From Streptomyces fodineus (GTDB lineage: Bacteria; Actinomycetota; Actinomycetes; Streptomycetales; Streptomycetaceae), in assembly GCF_001735805.1 (NCBI RefSeq), contig NZ_CP017248.1:1922001-1986000 (forward strand): DNA of 64,000 nucleotides. The letters run 5' to 3'. Position numbers and translations under genes: made by a program. Positions 27,197 to 35,848 of the stretch are shown piece by piece. The stretch's first letter is position 1, and each line of letters starts with the position of its first letter. The notes under the pieces are model-generated. The model was not told the origin of the DNA, searched no databases, and saw only the letters and a list, made by a program, of their open reading frames with translations.

Positions 27197-28405
27197 TCAG
27201 TGGGGCTCGGGAGTGAGCCGTGCCGTGTCGACGGCCCTGCCGGTCCAGTCGAGGCAGACGACCGCGGCGTCCGAGGTGAGGTCCTTGCTGCCGAAGTGCT
27301 CGATCAGCCCGGCGACGACCGCGCGCGCGGTCTCGTGCGGCGATGCCTGGCGGGTCGCGCTCAGGATCTGGCGCAGCCCGTGTTCCCCGAAGAGGTCTCC
27401 GGTCGCCGAGCGGGTGCCGTGCACGCCGGTGCTCAGGGCGACCAGGCGGTCGCCGGGCTCCACGTGAAAGGTCTGTTCCTCGTAGGGAGTCTCTTCGAAC
27501 ATCCCCAGGGGAAGCTGCGCTTCCAGCTCGACCAGATCGATCCCGTTTTCGCGGAGGCGGTACAGCCGAGGGGAGCCGGCGTCGACCGCACGCACAGTCC
27601 CGGTGCCCAGGTCGAAGCGGAGCAGGAGTGTCGAGGCGTACGCCTTGCCGCCGTACTGGGCGTAGACGGCCTGGTCCGCCAGGGCGGCCTGGTCTGCGAG
27701 GCCGATGCCGGCGCGGCGGGCGTTGCGCAGGGCGCTGACGGCGAGATGGGTGAGCAGGGAGGCGTCGATGCCCTGGCCCATGCCGTCGGTCACGGTGAGG
27801 GTGAGGTGGTCGGCGCTGGTGGACCAGTCGAAGTTGTCGCCGCCGGTGGCGTAGGCGGGCTCCAGATGGGCGCCGATGACGTACTCCCGGCGGGCGCAGC
27901 CGCGCCCGGGCAGGAGCTGCCACTGCATCTCGGCGGCGAGGGTGAGGCGACGGGTACGGCGGGCCTGCAGATAGAGGTCGGTGTCCCGGCTCGCGGTGGC
28001 GACCTCGTGACCGAGGGCCGTGGCGAACTCGCCGAGGCTGAGCACGGTGGCCGGGTCCGCCGAGGTGGTGGGCAGGCGCACGGAGAGGATGCCGAGCCGG
28101 TCGCCGCGGACGGTGAGGGGCAGGTGGATCAGCTCGATGGCCGGGTCGGCGGTGGCCTGCACGACCGGCTTCTGGATGGTGAAGGCGGTGCCTGCAGGGC
28201 CGTCGTGGGCAGAGACCGGGTCGCCGGTGTGCGGCAGGTCGGTGACCGGTTGCAGGACGGTGAGGCTGTAGTCGCCTAGGAGAAGGGTGACCTCCTGGGC
28301 GCCGAAGAGTTCGGCCAGCAGCGCCTCGGCCGTGGCGACCAGCGCATGGGGCGGAACGGCCCGGAGTCGGCTTTCCACGGACGGGAACGGTTCAGAGGCA
28401 TTCAC
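27197..28405 (-). CDS. SpoIIE-type PP2C phosphatase with GAF-like sensor (copy 1)
   Basis: About 402 residues from GTG 28405, preceded by GGGGAGAGGGTGG. The N-terminal ~150 residues form a GAF-like sensor region (LLLGDYSLTVLQPV), followed by a short linker LTLAAEMQWQLLPGRGCAR. The SpoIIE phosphatase domain has GGDNFDWSTSADHLTLTVTD, MGQGIDASLLTHLAVSALRN and a late EPGDRLVALSTGV. Such enzymes dephosphorylate STAS-domain anti-anti-sigma proteins. It is a close paralogue of the protein at 34354-33182. The GDNFDW sequence replaces the usual GGDWYD, a deviation shared by both copies. Confidence 0.85.
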   Translation of the reverse strand: MNASEPFPSVESRLRAVPPHALVATAEALLAELFGAQEVTLLLGDYSLTVLQPVTDLPHTGDPVSAHDGPAGTAFTIQKPVVQATADPAIELIHLPLTVRGDRLGILSVRLPTTSADPATVLSLGEFATALGHEVATASRDTDLYLQARRTRRLTLAAEMQWQLLPGRGCARREYVIGAHLEPAYATGGDNFDWSTSADHLTLTVTDGMGQGIDASLLTHLAVSALRNARRAGIGLADQAALADQAVYAQYGGKAYASTLLLRFDLGTGTVRAVDAGSPRLYRLRENGIDLVELEAQLPLGMFEETPYEEQTFHVEPGDRLVALSTGVHGTRSATGDLFGEHGLRQILSATRQASPHETARAVVAGLIEHFGSKDLTSDAAVVCLDWTGRAVDTARLTPEPH

Positions 28406-28532
28406 GGCGCCCACCCTCTCCCCCATTGGACCTCCACGCTATCGCGGTGAAGGCCCGAGGACCGAGCGCGGCGGAACGAAGGACCGCTGCGGCCCGGAAC
28501 CGGCATCGGCTGCAGGCCTGTCCGTGTCGCCC

Positions 28533-30257
28533 TCAGGACCTCGGGAACGGAGCGGTGCGGCACAGCAGAAGGCAGACGTCGTCGTCGCGTTCGGACTCGT
28601 GGACAAGAGGTTTGAGGACGGACTCGGCGCTCGCGTCCAGGTCTTTCAGATCGGGTTCGTGCAGTCCTGCCAGGGTCTGGGCGAGCAACTCGATTCCGGT
28701 GTCGATCCCTTGGGCACGCCGCTCGACCAGGCCGTCGGTGTAGAGCACTAGTGTCGAACCCGGTTCGATCTCGGTCGTGTGATCCTCGTACTCGAAGGGA
28801 ATCGGCACGCCCAGCATGACCCCGGGCTTGTCGTCCAGGACACGCACGGCGCCGCCGGGAGCACGGACCACGGCCGGCGGGTGGCCGGCGGCGGCCCACG
28901 TCACCTGGAGGTCGTCGGGCCTGAAGCGCGCGATCATGGCGGTGGCGTAGAGGTTGGGCTGCTGGTGGCAGAGCATGCGGTGCAGCCGTGTGAGGATCTG
29001 GGCGGGGCTGGTCTCCTCGATCGCGTACGCGCGCAGTGCCGTGCGCAGCTGGCCCATGATGACGGCGGCGCGCAGTCCGTGTCCGGTGACGTCTCCTATG
29101 ACGGCCAGCAGGCTGCCGTCGGGCTGGAAGAAGGCGTCGTACCAGTCGCCGCCGATGTTGAGGCCGCGGGTGGCGGGCAGGTACCGGGCGGCCAGGTGCA
29201 GGCCGTCGGCAGCGGGTAGGTCGGTGAGCTGGGCTCGCTGCAGTTCCTCGGCGGTGTCCCGGTGGTGTTCGTAGCGCAGGGCGTTGTCCAGGGCGATGGC
29301 GATACGGCGGGCCAGTTCGAGCAGCATGACGCTGGTGTCGGCGTCGAAGTGGTCCCCGGGGGCCGTGAGTGTCAGTACGCCCAGGGATCGCCGCACGGTG
29401 AGGGGGATGCACAGCAGAGGCCGGTCCGGCGACAGGGCGGAGGGCGGGCGGTCGTCGATGCCGGGCAGGTCGCCAGGGTGCGGTCCGGCGTGCTGCGGGC
29501 GGTCGGTGCGGGCGGCGGCCACCGCGGCGGCGGAGTGGAGGTCGTTTCCGGCTGTCTTCTCGTCTTCGTCGAAGAGCCAGACGTCGACATGGCTGGCGTA
29601 CTCCGGAATGAGCAGGTCGGGCAGACGGCGCACGATGTCCTCGTGATCGAGTGACGCGGTGACGACCGCGCTGGCGTTGGCGAGGAAGGTCAGCAGGCGT
29701 CGTGCCTTCTCCGTCTCGCCGCGCGCGGCCCGTTCCGCGTCGAGCAGTTTCTGTTGGGTCAGCGCGGCGGCGTCCAGTTCGGCGTGCAGGGCCAGCACGC
29801 CTTGGTTGGTCTGGTGCAGTTCCTCACGGTGGAGCCTGACCAAGTTCTCCGACTCGTCCAGCCTCTGCAGAACCGCCGCCGTCTCCTCGTCCGCCGCCAG
29901 CAGGGCTTCGGCCGGCGCGGTGTCGTCCGGGTGCGCCGGGAGATGCGAGTCCTGTGTCATGGGGCCGGGGCAGGAGAGGGCGCGGTGCCACGGCGAGGCC
30001 TGCCCCGGGGCCCGCGTGGCCGGCTGTACGACAGTCCGTACGCGCACGGACCTGTCCGGGCCTGTTTGCTGGACGGTGATGGTGAGCTGGGCGCCGCCTT
30101 GGCCGAGAGACCGCCGCAACTGTGCGGTGAGTGCGGTGAGGAAGCGTGCTCGTTCGACCTCGGGCGCTCCCAGGGAGGTTGCGAGGTGCGCCACGAATGT
30201 TCGGGCTCGGGCGACCTCGCCGACTGTGGTGATCTTCCGGACGTCAGGCGGGATCAT
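28533..30257 (-). CDS. Coiled-coil / GAF / SpoIIE PP2C phosphatase
   Basis: 574 residues from ATG 30257, overlapping the previous gene's stop by 14 bases. Residues 1-80 resemble a degenerate HATPase-like dimer region, about 120-195 form a coiled coil (ESENLVRLHREELHQTNQGV), about 200-350 a GAF domain, and the C-terminal half a SpoIIE domain (GLNIGGDWYDAFFQPDGSLL, VIGDVTGHGLRAAVIMGQLR, DLVER and ERDDDVCLLL). It has the canonical metal-binding aspartates. It is probably the environment-sensing phosphatase of the cluster, acting on RsbS- or RsbR-like STAS proteins. Confidence 0.88.
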   Translation of the reverse strand: MIPPDVRKITTVGEVARARTFVAHLATSLGAPEVERARFLTALTAQLRRSLGQGGAQLTITVQQTGPDRSVRVRTVVQPATRAPGQASPWHRALSCPGPMTQDSHLPAHPDDTAPAEALLAADEETAAVLQRLDESENLVRLHREELHQTNQGVLALHAELDAAALTQQKLLDAERAARGETEKARRLLTFLANASAVVTASLDHEDIVRRLPDLLIPEYASHVDVWLFDEDEKTAGNDLHSAAAVAAARTDRPQHAGPHPGDLPGIDDRPPSALSPDRPLLCIPLTVRRSLGVLTLTAPGDHFDADTSVMLLELARRIAIALDNALRYEHHRDTAEELQRAQLTDLPAADGLHLAARYLPATRGLNIGGDWYDAFFQPDGSLLAVIGDVTGHGLRAAVIMGQLRTALRAYAIEETSPAQILTRLHRMLCHQQPNLYATAMIARFRPDDLQVTWAAAGHPPAVVRAPGGAVRVLDDKPGVMLGVPIPFEYEDHTTEIEPGSTLVLYTDGLVERRAQGIDTGIELLAQTLAGLHEPDLKDLDASAESVLKPLVHESERDDDVCLLLCRTAPFPRS

Positions 30258-31302
30258 GGCGTCGGTCCACGGGGTCGGAGGCCAGGACGGCCACGCTGGT
30301 GTCGTCGCGCACGGGGCTGGCGGCGCTGCTGGCATCACGCAGGATGGTCGCCGCGACCACCGCCGGGTCACGGGTGAGGAGGTCGGGATCGTCGGGCGGT
30401 GCCCATCGACTCGGCAGACCGTCGCTGTGCAGGACGAGCAGGCCGCCCGGCCGCCAGGGCAGGCGACGTGCGGGCACGGTCGCCGGGTACTGGGCGCCGA
30501 CGATGCCAGGGTGGGAGATCAGATGCTCCCATGAGTCGCCGGCGTGCCAGCGGGCGCCGATGTTACCGACGCCGGCGAACGTCAGCTCCCCGGAGTCGGT
30601 GTCGACTTGCGCGACGGCGACTGCCGCGCCGCGGGTGGGCCGCAGGGTCGGGTGCATGAGGCGCAGCATCTCCTCAGGTGGCAGGTGTGCCGAGCGGTGC
30701 AGCTCATCGACGGCGGCGCTGGACGCCTGCGCCGCCTGGGTGCCGTGGCCGAGGCCGTCGGCGAGCATCAGGGTCACGCGGCTGCCCGACCGGGCGCAGC
30801 TCCAGGCGTCTCCCGAGTGCTCGTTCCGGCCGAGGGGGACGTTGATCCCTCCCGCCCTCGGGCCCTGCCCCCTCTGGTCCCGACACGGTGCGGGCCCCTG
30901 GTCGACGCGGGCGACCGCAACGGTCCCGCGAGGGGTGCTATACAGGTCGAAATCGTTGGATATGCGCACGCAGGTGCCCAGGCCGGCGCCGAGCGACGCC
31001 TCGCTGGTGGTGTACCCGTCGCGGAGGGCCACGGTGATGTCGTGGATGCCTGGACCGTAGTCGATGGCTGTCACCTGCACCCCGGGGGCGCGCGTGGCGC
31101 CGGGCCGGTCGACGATGTCGATCACGACCCGACCGCCGCCGGCGTGCTTGACCAGGTTGGTGGCCAGCTCGGTGGCGACCAGGGCGGCGACCGCGGTGCG
31201 GTGCGGGTCGAGACGGACATGGGCACTGGCCGCCTCGACCGCCACCCGGACGTCCCGTACGCGGGTGGAGTCGTACACCGGGATGTCCCAGACGCGCGCC
31301 AT
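30244..31302 (-). CDS. ATP-binding / SpoIIE phosphatase fusion (RsbX-like)
   Basis: 352 residues. The N-terminal ~130 residues are a GHKL ATPase of the RsbT/RsbW type (TELATNLVKHAGGGRVVIDI, DYGPGIHDI, GAGLGTCVRISNDFD). The C-terminal half is a PP2C domain (VTLMLADGLGHGTQAAQASS, VRDDTSVAVL), as in RsbX. The ATG shares one base with the stop of the rsbT-like gene (TGATG). In known stressosomes RsbX resets phosphorylated RsbR/RsbS; here kinase-like and phosphatase domains are fused. Confidence 0.88.
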   Translation of the reverse strand: MARVWDIPVYDSTRVRDVRVAVEAASAHVRLDPHRTAVAALVATELATNLVKHAGGGRVVIDIVDRPGATRAPGVQVTAIDYGPGIHDITVALRDGYTTSEASLGAGLGTCVRISNDFDLYSTPRGTVAVARVDQGPAPCRDQRGQGPRAGGINVPLGRNEHSGDAWSCARSGSRVTLMLADGLGHGTQAAQASSAAVDELHRSAHLPPEEMLRLMHPTLRPTRGAAVAVAQVDTDSGELTFAGVGNIGARWHAGDSWEHLISHPGIVGAQYPATVPARRLPWRPGGLLVLHSDGLPSRWAPPDDPDLLTRDPAVVAATILRDASSAASPVRDDTSVAVLASDPVDRRHDPA

Positions 31303-31745
31303 CACACCTCCGACCGGGCCGCGGGTACGCCTGTGGTCCAGGCGATGACGGTGACGGTCGTGCCCCGGCCGGGTTCGGTGTCGATCTCGAACTCGTCGAC
31401 GAGGCGTTTGGCACCGCTGAGACCGAGTCCCAGACCGCTGCCACTGCTGTATCCGTCGGTCATGGCCAGCTCGACGTCGCGGATGCCGGGACCGCTGTCG
31501 ACGAAGGACAACCGCAGCCCCCGAGTCAGACCCCGAGTCAGTGGCGTGACTTCCACGTGCCCGCCGCCGCCGTGGACCAGGGTGTTGCGGGCCAGTTCGC
31601 TGGCGGCGGTGACCAGCTTCGTCTGCTGCACCAGTCCGAAGCCGAGGTTGGCTGCGCTCTGGCGTACCTGCTGGCGGACCCACGCGAGGTCCGCGTCCGA
31701 GCGGATCGGCAGGCTCGTTTCGACGGCGGGGTCGGAGGCCGGCAT
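31302..31745 (-). CDS. rsbT: RsbT-like serine kinase / switch protein
   Basis: 147 residues. GHKL ATPase motifs: ASELARNTLVHGGGG (N box), VDSGPGIRDVELAM (G1), GSGLGLGLSGAKRLVDEF (G2). RsbT phosphorylates RsbS and RsbR in the stressosome and, once released, activates a downstream phosphatase or other target. The start ATG overlaps the stop of the rsbS-like gene (TGATG), with AAGGGGA upstream. Its position between RsbS- and RsbX-like genes supports the assignment. Confidence 0.9.
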   Translation of the reverse strand: MPASDPAVETSLPIRSDADLAWVRQQVRQSAANLGFGLVQQTKLVTAASELARNTLVHGGGGHVEVTPLTRGLTRGLRLSFVDSGPGIRDVELAMTDGYSSGSGLGLGLSGAKRLVDEFEIDTEPGRGTTVTVIAWTTGVPAARSEV

Positions 31746-32158
31746 CACGTCCCCTTCTCGCGACCGTCCGAGGCGCTCGGCGTGGACCTCCGGGTGAGGA
31801 GTTCAAGCGCGCGGTCGACGTCAAGCGCGGTGGTCAGTCCGGGCAGGGTGAGGCCGAGCTCGACCAGCGTGATCGCCACAGCCGGCCGCATGCCGGCGAC
31901 GACCGTGCGGGCCGCCAGCAAACTGGCGCTCGCCGCGATCTCGGCAAGGATCCGTCCCAGAAAGGAGTCGACGACCTCCACACCGGAGATGTCGATGATC
32001 ACACCGTTCGCCCCGCTGTCGGCGATTCGGTGGCTGATGTCCTGCTGGAGTTGCTCGGCCATGCCGTCATGCAGCTCCCCCTGAAGGCTGACCAGCAGGG
32101 TCTCCCCCAGCGCCAAGACCGGGACCCCGGTCGCGTGGACCGGGTAAGGAGCGGTCAC
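31745..32158 (-). CDS. rsbS: RsbS-like STAS protein
   Basis: 137 residues from GTG 32158, overlapping the rsbR-like stop by 3 bases. A single STAS domain: LLVSLQGELHDGMAEQLQQD, then ANGVIIDISGVEVVDSFLGR, where the Ser after VVD is the expected phosphorylation site, and RTVVAGMRPAVAITLVELGL. RsbS is the core structural STAS protein of stressosomes. The C-terminal tail (STPSASDGREKGT) is disordered. Confidence 0.9.
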   Translation of the reverse strand: MTAPYPVHATGVPVLALGETLLVSLQGELHDGMAEQLQQDISHRIADSGANGVIIDISGVEVVDSFLGRILAEIAASASLLAARTVVAGMRPAVAITLVELGLTLPGLTTALDVDRALELLTRRSTPSASDGREKGT

Positions 32159-33039
32159 CGCATGCTCGCACGGGGAGACACTTCGATACCCAGCCGACTG
32201 AGGGCGTAGGCCAGGGCGTCGGCGAGCGAGGCGCGGGTGAGGACGGAACTGAGATCGATGCCGAGTTGCACAATGGTCTGGGCGATGGCCGGGCGGATGC
32301 CGGAGACGATGCACTCGGCGCCCATCAGCCGCGCCGCGGCCACCGTCTTCATCAGGTGCTGCGCGACAAGCGAGTCGACCGTGGGCACACCGGTGATGTC
32401 CAGGATGGCGTAGCGGGCACGCTGGTCCACGATGCACTGCAGCAGGGACTCCATGACGACCTGGCTGCGGGCGCTGTCCAGCGTGCCGATCAGGGGTACG
32501 GCGACAACGCCCTCCCACAGGCTGATGACCGGCGTGGCCGCTTCGAGCAGCTGCTGCCGCTGCCGTGCGATCAGTTCCTCGCCCGAACTCAGCGCCGCCT
32601 GCATCACCACCAGCCGCAGGGTTCCCATGAGGGCCGCCAACGCCAGCAGGCCCTCGACCGCCTCAGGAGTGGAGGGATCGGAGAACTCAGCCCGCAGCAA
32701 GTCGACGACCGGCGCCCGCAAGGCAGCCACCTCGTCCGCGATCTGGGCCGGGCTCGCCCCCGCCCGGGTCCGTGTACCGGACATGCGTCCCAGCTGGTCG
32801 CGTACGCTGTCGAAGCCGGACGAGGTGATGTCCTCCAGGCGTCCGGACGAGGCGACGTCGGACAGCGCGTCCACGACGGCCTTGCACGCCTCGACCGCTT
32901 CTTCGCGCGATACGGTGAACACAGTCCGGAAGAGCGGTGCATCGGCCCAACGCTGAGCGATCTGCTCCCGGCGGCGCTTCAGGAAAGATCCCAGCCGGCG
33001 CGCCGTCGACTCGACCGCCTCTTGCTCCGACACCTTCAT
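32155..33039 (-). CDS. rsbR: RsbR-like stressosome sensor (RsbRD-N + STAS)
   Basis: 294 residues from ATG 33039 behind AGAGGAG. The N-terminal ~160 residues are helical and resemble the RsbRD sensor domain (LKRRREQIAQRWADAPLFRT). The C-terminal STAS domain has RYAILDITGVPTVDSLVAQH, with Thr and Ser at the switch positions, and IVSGIRPAIAQTIVQLGIDL. First gene of the tight rsbR-S-T-X run. The palindrome at 33089-33102 lies 50 bases upstream. Confidence 0.9.
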   Translation of the reverse strand: MKVSEQEAVESTARRLGSFLKRRREQIAQRWADAPLFRTVFTVSREEAVEACKAVVDALSDVASSGRLEDITSSGFDSVRDQLGRMSGTRTRAGASPAQIADEVAALRAPVVDLLRAEFSDPSTPEAVEGLLALAALMGTLRLVVMQAALSSGEELIARQRQQLLEAATPVISLWEGVVAVPLIGTLDSARSQVVMESLLQCIVDQRARYAILDITGVPTVDSLVAQHLMKTVAAARLMGAECIVSGIRPAIAQTIVQLGIDLSSVLTRASLADALAYALSRLGIEVSPRASMR

Positions 33040-33088
33040 CGTCTCCTCTGTACAGGGCCGTCGATCGACCGCACCTGAGACGCGATTA

Positions 33089-33102
33089 TTGCCTCATGGC
33101 AA
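33089..33102. promoter_or_regulatory. Candidate operator palindrome upstream of rsbR
   Basis: TTGCCTCATGGCAA is a perfect 5-bp inverted repeat with a 4-base centre, in the gap between the rsbR-like gene and the upstream PP2C gene. A very similar 14-mer is at 35114-35127. MarR-type repressors bind sites of this kind, and two MarR genes flank the cluster. Binding is inferred. Confidence 0.45.
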
Positions 33103-33181
33103 ACGTTAGCGTCGTCGGTCCGGTGCAAACAACACGGGATCGCCACACAGCAAGGCGGGCGGCCGCCGATCCGGGCTTCGG

Positions 33182-34354
33182 TCAGATTCCGTGCCAGTCG
33201 AGGCAGACGACGAGCGCGTCGTCGTCAGGAACCGAACGACCGCGGTGCCCGGTCAGCTCCCGCAGGATGGCGCGCGGGACCTCGGCGGCCGGCAGCAGCC
33301 GGGTCGCCTGGATCGCCCGGACGAGCGCGACATCGCCGTACACCTCACCCTTGGGGTCGGCCACCGCGTACACCCCGTCGCTGACGAAGACGAGCCGGTC
33401 GCCGGGCTCGACCCGGAACTCCTGAGCCACATAGTCGGTCTCCTCGAACATGCCCAACGGAAGCTGCGCCTCGAAGGTGACGTGTTCCACCGTGCCGCCT
33501 CGCAGCCGCAGCATCTGCGGCGAGCCGGCGTCCACGACTTTGGCGCGGCCCGTCGCGAGGTCGAAGTCGAACATCAGCACCGACAGGTAGCAGCGACCCC
33601 GGTAGTGGGCGTACACCGCCTGGTCGGCCAGGGCGGCCTGGTCGTCGATGGCGAGCCCGGCGCGCCGGGCGTTGCGCAGGGCGTTGATGGCCAGGTTCGT
33701 CAGCAGGGAGGCTTCTATCCCCTCACCCATGCCGTTGGTGACGTACAGCATCAGGTGGTCGGCCGTGGCGGACCAGTCGAAGTTGTCACCGAAGATCGCG
33801 TAAGCCGGCTCCAACTGCGCGGCCAGGTCGTATTCGGGGCGGGAGCAGGAGCGCCCTGGCAGCAGCTGCCACTGCATCTCGGCGGCCAACGTGAGCCGGT
33901 CCTTGCGCCGTGCGTGCAGGTAGAGGTCCGTGTCACGCTCCGCGACGACCACCTCGTGGCCGAGTACCTCCGCGATGTCGGAGAGCTCACCCAGCAGTTC
34001 CCGGACGCCGCTCTTGTGTGGCAGGGTCACGGACAGCACGCCCAGCCGGTCCCCGCGCACGCTGACCGGAAGGTGCACCCGCACGCGGCCGTCGCAGGCG
34101 GGTTCGACGACTGGTTCTTGGGCACCGAAAGCACGGCCCGCCACACTGTTGTGCGCGGACACCGGCTCCGCGGTGTGCGGTAGCACCGACACGGGCTGAA
34201 GCACCGTCAGGCCGTAGTCGGCCAGCAACAGGTCGGCGGACTCCGCCCCGTACTGCTCGACCAGCACGCGCCGTACGGCGTCGAGCAACTCGTGGGGTGC
34301 CGCTGCGCGCAAGGCCCGCTCAGCGGTCACATATCTGTTCACGGTGGTAAACAC
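33182..34354 (-). CDS. SpoIIE-type PP2C phosphatase with GAF-like sensor (copy 2)
   Basis: 390 residues from GTG 34354 behind AAGGA. It is paralogous to the protein at 28405-27197 along its whole length, sharing LTVLQPV, LPHT..PVSAH, DTDLYLHAR, LTLAAEMQWQLLPGRSC, GDNFDWSATADHL and DQAALADQAVYA. The sensor region is N-terminal and the phosphatase domain C-terminal, ending DDDALVVCLDWHG. It lies 142 bases upstream of rsbR in the same direction and diverges from the second MarR gene. Confidence 0.86.
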   Translation of the reverse strand: MFTTVNRYVTAERALRAAAPHELLDAVRRVLVEQYGAESADLLLADYGLTVLQPVSVLPHTAEPVSAHNSVAGRAFGAQEPVVEPACDGRVRVHLPVSVRGDRLGVLSVTLPHKSGVRELLGELSDIAEVLGHEVVVAERDTDLYLHARRKDRLTLAAEMQWQLLPGRSCSRPEYDLAAQLEPAYAIFGDNFDWSATADHLMLYVTNGMGEGIEASLLTNLAINALRNARRAGLAIDDQAALADQAVYAHYRGRCYLSVLMFDFDLATGRAKVVDAGSPQMLRLRGGTVEHVTFEAQLPLGMFEETDYVAQEFRVEPGDRLVFVSDGVYAVADPKGEVYGDVALVRAIQATRLLPAAEVPRAILRELTGHRGRSVPDDDALVVCLDWHGI

Positions 34355-34488
34355 ACCAATCCTTCGGCGGACACTTACGGGCCTCGCTCGCGACGAGGCC
34401 GCTCGATAGCCGCGCCAAGCCGTCCAAACCATCTGTTGCCGCTGCGGGCGCCTAGTACGCTGGCGACCGTCCCAGTGCCTGCGAGAGT

Positions 34489-34974
34489 GTGACAGTGGCC
34501 GCCTTCCGCCCCCGCCCAGAACCCGTCGAGGTCGCCCGAGTGACCGCGACGGCTGGGGAGTTGCTGGAAGTCCTGTGGGGCCGGGCCTCCACCGCGCCGG
34601 CGTCGGCGTCGCAGATGCGGGTGTTGTTGACCCTGGAGCACCAGGACGGTATCAACCTGCGCACGCTGTGTGACGCACTCTCTTCCGCGCCTCCCGCGAC
34701 CAGCCGGCTCTGCGACCGGCTGGTCGCAGCCGGGTTCGTCGAGCGCGTGATCGGCAAGGCCGACCGGCGCGAGGTCCGGCTGCACCTCAGCATCCGGGGC
34801 CGCGCCTTCCTCGACGAGCTGCGCGCACGCAGGGAGGAGGAGCTGCAGGCGGTGCTGAGGCTGATGCCCAGCGGCAAACGAGCGGCGCTGCTAGAGGGGT
34901 TGGAGGCGTTCTGCGACGCGGCGGCGTTCCAGATACACGACAAAGGGGCGCAGCCCGGCGACCGCACGGCCTGA
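34489..34974 (+). CDS. MarR-like regulator (copy 2)
   Basis: 161 residues from GTG 34489 (GTG 34495 possible). Winged-helix features: SQMRVLLTLEHQDGINLRTL, PPATSRLCDRLVAAGFVERV, DRREVRLHLSIRGRAFLDEL. It is paralogous to the protein at 26677, with the same SRLCDRLxAAG helix and RREVRL wing. It diverges from the PP2C gene at 34354 with 134 bases between starts, a typical place for an autoregulated shared promoter. Confidence 0.8.
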   Translation: MTVAAFRPRPEPVEVARVTATAGELLEVLWGRASTAPASASQMRVLLTLEHQDGINLRTLCDALSSAPPATSRLCDRLVAAGFVERVIGKADRREVRLHLSIRGRAFLDELRARREEELQAVLRLMPSGKRAALLEGLEAFCDAAAFQIHDKGAQPGDRTA

Positions 34975-35297
34975 ACGCCACGTCGCGCGACCAGAGTTCC
35001 CGACACGACGGGGCGTCGGTGGCCAGCGCGCGGAGCGGTCTCCGCCCACCGGAACATTCCACGTCCTTCCCCATGCTGTACGACACGGCTACTTTGTTGC
35101 TCTAGGGTCATAGTTGTCAAATGGCAATGAACGTCTTGAGGGCCTTCATGGCTTCGGATACCCCCAGGCGGCCTTCGGTCGACTGTGGGCCTCACCTCGA
35201 AGTGGAACGCGTCTGATCGCAGCTCTGGCGGGTAAGCGGACGACAGTGCCTGTTGAGATCGATGCTCGTCCCCCTTTGTGGACGATGCACACCCATC
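34975..35297. other. Intergenic stretch with operator-like palindrome
   Basis: No gene recognised. TTGTCAAATGGCAA at 35114-35127 matches the rsbR-upstream palindrome at 11 of 14 positions. An AT-richer segment at about 35080-35130 may be a promoter region. Confidence 0.4.
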
Positions 35298-35845
35298 CGC
35301 CGGCAGTCCGCGCACCGCCGCAGACCTCTTTGAGCGCACGGCGGCAAGCGGCTGGGCCTCCGTACCCGGAAGCCTGCAGTACTCCGCCCCGTCGCCTCGT
35401 CCGGCCTCGGCACCCTCGGTCACGGCAGACGCGCTGCGTCCCCTTCATCGGAAGCGGGTACGAATTGCACATGCAGCACAACAGCGCGCGTATGAAGGCA
35501 GCGTGGATCTGCCTTCTCATCGTCGGTGTCGGCATTCTCGTCTTCGGTGTCGTCGCCGCGGTCGCACCGGGGGCCGGCGACGAGCAACTCATGCGGGCCG
35601 ACGGTGTGGCCGCGACCGGTATGGGCCTGTTCGGTGTGCTGATCACCCTCTTACCGTTCCGCTGCGGGGAACGGTGGGCGTGGTATGCGCAGTGGTACTA
35701 CCCGGCCTTCTGGATCGCCCACTTGGCGGGAGGGCTGCCGCCGGGCAAGGACCATGTCCACCAGGTGGTGTTCATCGTTCTGTCGCTCGCCGGGCTGCTG
35801 CTGCCCGTTCGCGTCTTCTTCCCCCGCCTGACGTCCACCGCTTGA
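35298..35845 (+). repeat. 0.55-kb duplicated cassette, copy A
   Basis: This segment and 42951-43499 are the same sequence at roughly 90 % identity by eye. Identity begins near AGACCTCTTT and continues through the whole membrane-protein gene. The two copies are in the same orientation, about 7.6 kb apart. Confidence 0.8.
35471..35845 (+). CDS. Small membrane protein, duplicated (copy A)
   Basis: 124 residues from ATG 35471. Four hydrophobic segments: IVGVGILVFGVVAAVA, GMGLFGVLITLLPF, the aromatic YAQWYYPAFWIAHLAGG, and VVFIVLSLAGLLLPV. The family was not recognised and no catalytic motif is visible. It differs from copy B (43125) at about a dozen residues, mostly conservative, which suggests both were maintained as coding for some time. 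The stop lies 3 bases from an IS end. Confidence 0.7.
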   Translation: MQHNSARMKAAWICLLIVGVGILVFGVVAAVAPGAGDEQLMRADGVAATGMGLFGVLITLLPFRCGERWAWYAQWYYPAFWIAHLAGGLPPGKDHVHQVVFIVLSLAGLLLPVRVFFPRLTSTA

Positions 35846-35848
35846 CCT

